Assembly (NCBI GenBank): GCA_015222295.1
Contig: JADFUZ010000041.1
Span: 1-7,958 of the forward strand
Reading direction: 5' to 3'
Length of the DNA: 7,958 nt
Origin: Chloroflexota bacterium
GTDB taxonomy: Bacteria; Chloroflexota; Dehalococcoidia; GIF9; AB-539-J10
Part shown: positions 5,355 through 7,958 of the stretch, piece by piece
Layout of the letters: every line of letters begins with the position of its first letter
How positions within the stretch are numbered: position 1 is the stretch's first letter
Made by a program: the position numbers and the translations under genes
Notes under the pieces: generated by a model
Databases searched by the model: none
The model's input: the letters and a program-made list of their open reading frames with translations, nothing else
What the model was told of the DNA's origin: nothing

Positions 5355-6632
5355 TCAAAAGGGCCGCCTGAAGTTCCTGCCAGCGTATGTGGCTGAACTG
5401 CCCAGCTCTTCCTCTATGCGCAAGAGTTCGTTATATTTGCCCGTCCTCTCGCTTCTCACAGGGGCTCCTGTCTTGATCTGGCCGGCGTTCAGGGCGACAA
5501 CGAGGTCGGCAATGATGCTGTCCTCTGTTTCGCCTGACCGCTCGGAAACGACCACGCCGTACCCACTCTTGAAGGCCAGCGATGCTGCGTCGAGGGCTTC
5601 GGTGAGAGTGCCAATCTGGTTCACCTTCCAGAGCAGCGCGTTGGCGGCTCCCATTTCAATTCCTTTCCTGAGCCGCTGGCTGTTGGTCACAAAAAGGTCG
5701 TCTCCAACAATCTGAATGCCCAGTTCGCGGGTTATTGCGGCGAAGCCGTCGAAGTCATCTTCATCGAGGGGGTCCTCTATGGAAACGATGGGGTATCGTG
5801 AAACCAGGTCTCGGAACAGGTCGATGACATCTTTCGAGGATAGCTGCTTTCCCTCGATGGTGTACTTCTTTGTATTCTTGTCGTAGAGGTGAGTGGCGGC
5901 AACATCGAGGGCATAGACTATCCTGTCTTCCCAGGGCGTTTGTCCGACCGCTTCCTGGAGCACGTCGAGGGCTTCCCTGACGCTGGTTATCGGCGGGACA
6001 CAGCCTCCCTCGTCCCCCACATTGATTGCCAGCTTGCCGTACCTGTTGGCCAGGAGTGCTCTGAGCTTACTGTTGACTTCCGTTGTAATCTGGAGCGCCT
6101 GTGAGAAGGTCTCCGCGCCAACAGGCATCATGATGAACTCCTGGAAATCAAGGTCGTTGGAAGACAACTTTCCGCCGTTGACAAGGTTCATCATGGGGAC
6201 AGGCAGGATATGGGCGCTGGCGTTTATGTACCGGTAAAGGGGTATGCCAAGGCTGGAGGCGGCAGCTTTGGCTGCTGCCAGAGACACACCGAGTATGGCA
6301 TTGGCGCCGAGCTTCGACTTGTTGGGAGTACCGTCAAGCTCTATCATCAGCCGGTCCAGCTTCCTCTGCTCGGTGACGTCCATACCAATGATCTCAGGAC
6401 CGATCAGCTCATTGACGTTTTTCACCGCCTGAAGTACACCAAACCCGTCATGCCTGCTCCCCCCGTCGCGAAGCTCACAGGCCTCGTAGCTTCCCACCGA
6501 GCGTCCGCTGGGAACGCCTGCGCGGCCCCGGAGAACATCGTTCACCCACACATCGACTTCAACGGTGGGAGTGCCGCGGCAATCGATAATCTCCCTGCCT
6601 TTCACCCCTGTGACTCTGTATGCTTCTGTCAT
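5355..6632 (-). CDS. Enolase (phosphopyruvate hydratase) family protein with altered active-site residues
   Basis: A 425-residue protein, normal enolase length, aligning end to end with the 2-phosphoglycerate/phosphoenolpyruvate enzyme. It retains Ser45 in the mobile loop, Glu165 (DFQEF), Glu208 (VGDEGG), metal ligands Asp243 (ALDVAA), Glu286 (SIEDP) and Asp311 (VGDD), catalytic Lys336 (WKVNQIGT) and Lys387 (QIKTG), plus Arg365-Ser366 in RSGETED. Deviations are striking. The loop-2 His (NGG.HA in normal enolases) is Leu156 in NGGKLSSND. The His of SHRSGETED is Glu364. Loop 1 reads PSGRSVG instead of PSGASTG, and the usual RGNPTVE is RGTPTVE. These suggest either a divergent enolase or a paralogue using another 2-phospho- or phosphono-hydroxyacid, so I withhold the symbol eno. 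The ATG at 6632 has GAGGAGGT at 6 bases' spacing. It is the first gene of the minus-strand cluster, followed by glycerate 2-kinase. Confidence 0.85.
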   Translation of the reverse strand: MTEAYRVTGVKGREIIDCRGTPTVEVDVWVNDVLRGRAGVPSGRSVGSYEACELRDGGSRHDGFGVLQAVKNVNELIGPEIIGMDVTEQRKLDRLMIELDGTPNKSKLGANAILGVSLAAAKAAASSLGIPLYRYINASAHILPVPMMNLVNGGKLSSNDLDFQEFIMMPVGAETFSQALQITTEVNSKLRALLANRYGKLAINVGDEGGCVPPITSVREALDVLQEAVGQTPWEDRIVYALDVAATHLYDKNTKKYTIEGKQLSSKDVIDLFRDLVSRYPIVSIEDPLDEDDFDGFAAITRELGIQIVGDDLFVTNSQRLRKGIEMGAANALLWKVNQIGTLTEALDAASLAFKSGYGVVVSERSGETEDSIIADLVVALNAGQIKTGAPVRSERTGKYNELLRIEEELGSSATYAGRNFRRPF

Positions 6633-6783
6633 GACTTGACCTCCTCTATGTGGTGGGGTATATCGAGAGATGAGCGATGTCGGGCTGCCTACCTGTTGAC
6701 AGCCAGTGCTTGTTCGGAGACTCGAAACGGGGATGTAGTATCATCACTCTTGCAGCGGAGAAATACGTGAGTGAGGAGTCTCC

Positions 6784-6812
6784 AATTTAACAAACGTGGA
6801 AGGCCCTGTCAA
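6784..6812 (-). promoter_or_regulatory. Sigma70-like promoter for the enolase-led cluster
   Basis: On the minus strand a perfect TTGACA (6812-6807) is followed by a 17-base spacer and TAAATT (6789-6784), a 4/6 match to TATAAT. Transcription would begin near 6777 and leave a leader of about 145 bases before the enolase ATG, which is long enough for post-transcriptional control. Confidence 0.5.
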
Positions 6813-6815
6813 GGA

Positions 6816-6823
6816 AACGCGTT
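6816..6823. promoter_or_regulatory. AACGCGTT palindrome between the divergent promoters
   Basis: A perfect 8-bp palindrome lies 3 bp upstream of the enolase -35 element, in the interval shared by both divergent promoters. It could be an activator or repressor site. Short palindromes are common by chance and no regulator is encoded nearby. Confidence 0.2.
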
Positions 6824-6880
6824 CGTTCACCCGCCCCACAGCAACAGGGGTGTCGCGGTGGTGTCAACCGGTACAACTCC

Positions 6881-6908
6881 TTGACCTGCCTTGCTGTTCT
6901 AGTATAAT
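6881..6908 (+). promoter_or_regulatory. Strong sigma70-like promoter for the carbamoyltransferase gene
   Basis: TTGACC (6881-6886, 5/6), a 16-base spacer and a perfect TATAAT (6903-6908) lie upstream of the carbamoyltransferase ATG. The predicted start is near 6915, giving a leader of about 79 bases ending in the AAGGAGGG ribosome site (6981-6988). Confidence 0.65.
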
Positions 6909-6993
6909 AGGCCCATTCTGCGTGCGTATCCTGTTGCCGGGGCGCGCGTGATGTAGGGATCTCTAAATAGCTACTGTTCGAAGGAGGGCTTGT

Positions 6994-7958
6994 ATGAGAA
7001 CCAACAGTTTCCTGGGCAGGGATTGGATTGATGCGGAACTGGACTACACCAAGGAGGAGTGGGAGACGTTGATTGATGTGGCGCTGGATCTGAAAAGGAA
7101 ACACGCCATGGGTGAGGACCAGACGCATATCCTGAGAGGCAAGACGCTATACACGATGTTCTTCAACCAGTCACTCAGGACCAGAAGCACGTTTGCCACC
7201 GGCATTCAGCAGCTTGGAGGCTTCCATGTCGACCTGGAACCGGGGAAGACTTATACCCCGGCCAGAGAGGGCTATGATATCCCCTACAAGACGGAGAGGA
7301 TTGCGGATATTGCACGTATTCTCAGCAGAGTCGGTGACGCTATCGCTATAAGGATGTACGGTCCTCCGGCCTACTGGATATACGGTTTTGCCAACGCGAC
7401 ACTCAAGGAGTTTGCCGAGCACGCCCAGATTCCTATCATAAACATGGAAGACGACAAGTATCATCCCACGCAGACGCTTGCGGACCTGATCACAATCAAG
7501 GAGAAATTCGGAACACTCAAAGGGTTGAAGCTGACCATGTCGTGGGCCTATTCCGGGTCGGTGGAAAAGCCCCGGGCCGTTCCCCAGAGTGTGGTCCTGG
7601 CCGCCACGAAGATGGGCATGGATGTGACGCTGGCTCACCCGAAGGGGTTCGAACTGGAGCCTGCGGTTATCGATGCCTGTAAGGAGTTCTCTGCGGATAT
7701 GGGTGGTTCGTTCAAGATCGTAAACGATTTCGAGGCGGGCTTTAAGGGGGCGGATGTGGTCTATCCCAAGGCGTGGGGTTCGGTGCCATGTTTTGACTTC
7801 ACTGACGAGTCGGGGAAAACGGTGAAGCAGAGAGCCCCTGAGGAAGCTGAGAGGTTGAACAACGCAAGTAAGGACTGGATGACGACAACAAAGCAGATGA
7901 AGTTGACCAACAAGAACGCCATCTACATGCATTGCCTGCCTGCGGACAGGGGGCAGGA
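6994..7958 (+). CDS. Carbamoyltransferase of the ornithine/aspartate transcarbamylase superfamily, YgeW/AOTC-like (3' end beyond the right edge)
   Basis: The first 321 codons are visible; the C-terminus is missing. The protein should transfer the carbamoyl group of carbamoyl phosphate to an amino group of a small substrate in the cytoplasm. The carbamoyl-phosphate signature is SLRTR at 60-64, with HPTQ at 157-160 and HCLPADR at 313-319. FFNQSLRTR...QLGG and the PGK at 83-85 resemble N-acetyl- and N-succinylornithine carbamoyltransferases. The second domain (WAYS at 184-187, KPRAVPQS at 192-199, GMDVTLAHPKG, ADVVYPKAW, YMHCLPAD) resembles E. coli YgeW. The proline-containing KPRAVPQS stretch is where these enzymes form a knot. 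The classic ornithine-binding SMG motif of ArgF is not seen. The substrate is unsettled: an acylated ornithine (arginine synthesis) or a ureido compound as proposed for YgeW. The ATG at 6994 follows AAGGAGGG at 5 bases' spacing, and the gene has its own promoter. Confidence 0.9.
   Translation, partial: MRTNSFLGRDWIDAELDYTKEEWETLIDVALDLKRKHAMGEDQTHILRGKTLYTMFFNQSLRTRSTFATGIQQLGGFHVDLEPGKTYTPAREGYDIPYKTERIADIARILSRVGDAIAIRMYGPPAYWIYGFANATLKEFAEHAQIPIINMEDDKYHPTQTLADLITIKEKFGTLKGLKLTMSWAYSGSVEKPRAVPQSVVLAATKMGMDVTLAHPKGFELEPAVIDACKEFSADMGGSFKIVNDFEAGFKGADVVYPKAWGSVPCFDFTDESGKTVKQRAPEEAERLNNASKDWMTTTKQMKLTNKNAIYMHCLPADRGQ

Larger units (their letters stand above)
6633..6993. other. Divergent intergenic region (361 bp)
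   Basis: No credible reading frame lies here. It holds back-to-back promoters for the minus-strand enolase cluster and the plus-strand carbamoyltransferase, with their -35 elements 68 bp apart. An 8-bp palindrome AACGCGTT lies at 6816-6823, next to the enolase -35. The predicted enolase leader is about 145 bases long and contains a possible GGCTG/CAGCC stem (6683-6687 with 6700-6704). The carbamoyltransferase leader is about 79 bases. No riboswitch class is recognised. Confidence 0.6.

Noticed and set aside
6841..6860. CCCC...GGGG partial inverted repeat around 6833-6850 between the divergent promoters
   Set aside because: The arms are only four G/C bases with a 9-base loop; this is expected by chance in GC-rich DNA.
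6787..7128. 113-codon minus-strand open frame spanning the divergent region
   Set aside because: It runs antisense into the carbamoyltransferase coding sequence, crosses both predicted promoters and encodes no recognisable protein.
7171..7932. Long open frame on the minus strand (253 codons)
   Set aside because: It lies antisense inside the clearly recognisable carbamoyltransferase gene and its translation resembles no family; it is a shadow of the coding strand.
1..7958. tRNA, rRNA, CRISPR, IS element or phage signatures
   Set aside because: Reading both strands, I saw no cloverleaf-like sequence, rRNA-like block, regularly spaced repeats, terminal inverted repeats or transposase/integrase motifs.

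Overview
The window looks like a stretch of bacterial chromosome of moderately high GC. Shine-Dalgarno sequences are strong (AGGAGG type) before almost every gene. The gene content is metabolic, with no mobile-element, phage, CRISPR, rRNA or tRNA signal. The start of a pyruvate:ferredoxin oxidoreductase gamma subunit (porG type) points to an anaerobic or facultatively anaerobic lifestyle. A Chloroflexota/Dehalococcoidia-like or similar sediment bacterium is my guess from the gene mix; nothing in the sequence proves it.

Layout. Six genes lie head to tail on the minus strand, here in transcription order: a divergent enolase (6632-5355), a MOFRL-type glycerate 2-kinase (5303-3957), two tandem phosphotriesterase-family metallohydrolases (3878-2814 and 2616-1561), a 3-hydroxyacyl-CoA dehydrogenase (1298-423), and the 5' part of a porG-like gene (344 to beyond base 1). 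A 361-bp divergent intergenic region (6633-6993) separates them from a plus-strand carbamoyltransferase gene (6994 to beyond the right edge). That gene resembles the knotted N-acetyl/N-succinyl-ornithine carbamoyltransferases and YgeW.

Control. Sigma70-like promoters can be read for the carbamoyltransferase (TTGACC-16-TATAAT, 6881-6908) and for the enolase end of the minus-strand cluster (TTGACA-17-TAAATT, 6812-6784). An internal promoter lies ahead of the second phosphotriesterase homologue (TTGAGC-17-TAGAAT, 2689-2661). Its spacer contains a perfect TACCC/GGGTA inverted repeat that looks like an operator. A weaker promoter candidate precedes the dehydrogenase. No convincing rho-independent terminator is visible.

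How the genes could fit together. Glycerate 2-kinase makes 2-phosphoglycerate and enolase converts that to phosphoenolpyruvate, so the first two genes would feed glycerate into lower glycolysis. The porG product would act at pyruvate or another 2-oxoacid. The two hydrolases could release the entering substrate, for example by opening a lactone or ester, but their substrates cannot be read from sequence. The most notable point is that the enolase keeps the metal ligands and both catalytic lysines, while two normally conserved active-site histidines are Leu156 and Glu364. It may therefore be a paralogue acting on a related substrate. The cluster as a whole is best regarded as an uncharacterised catabolic module.
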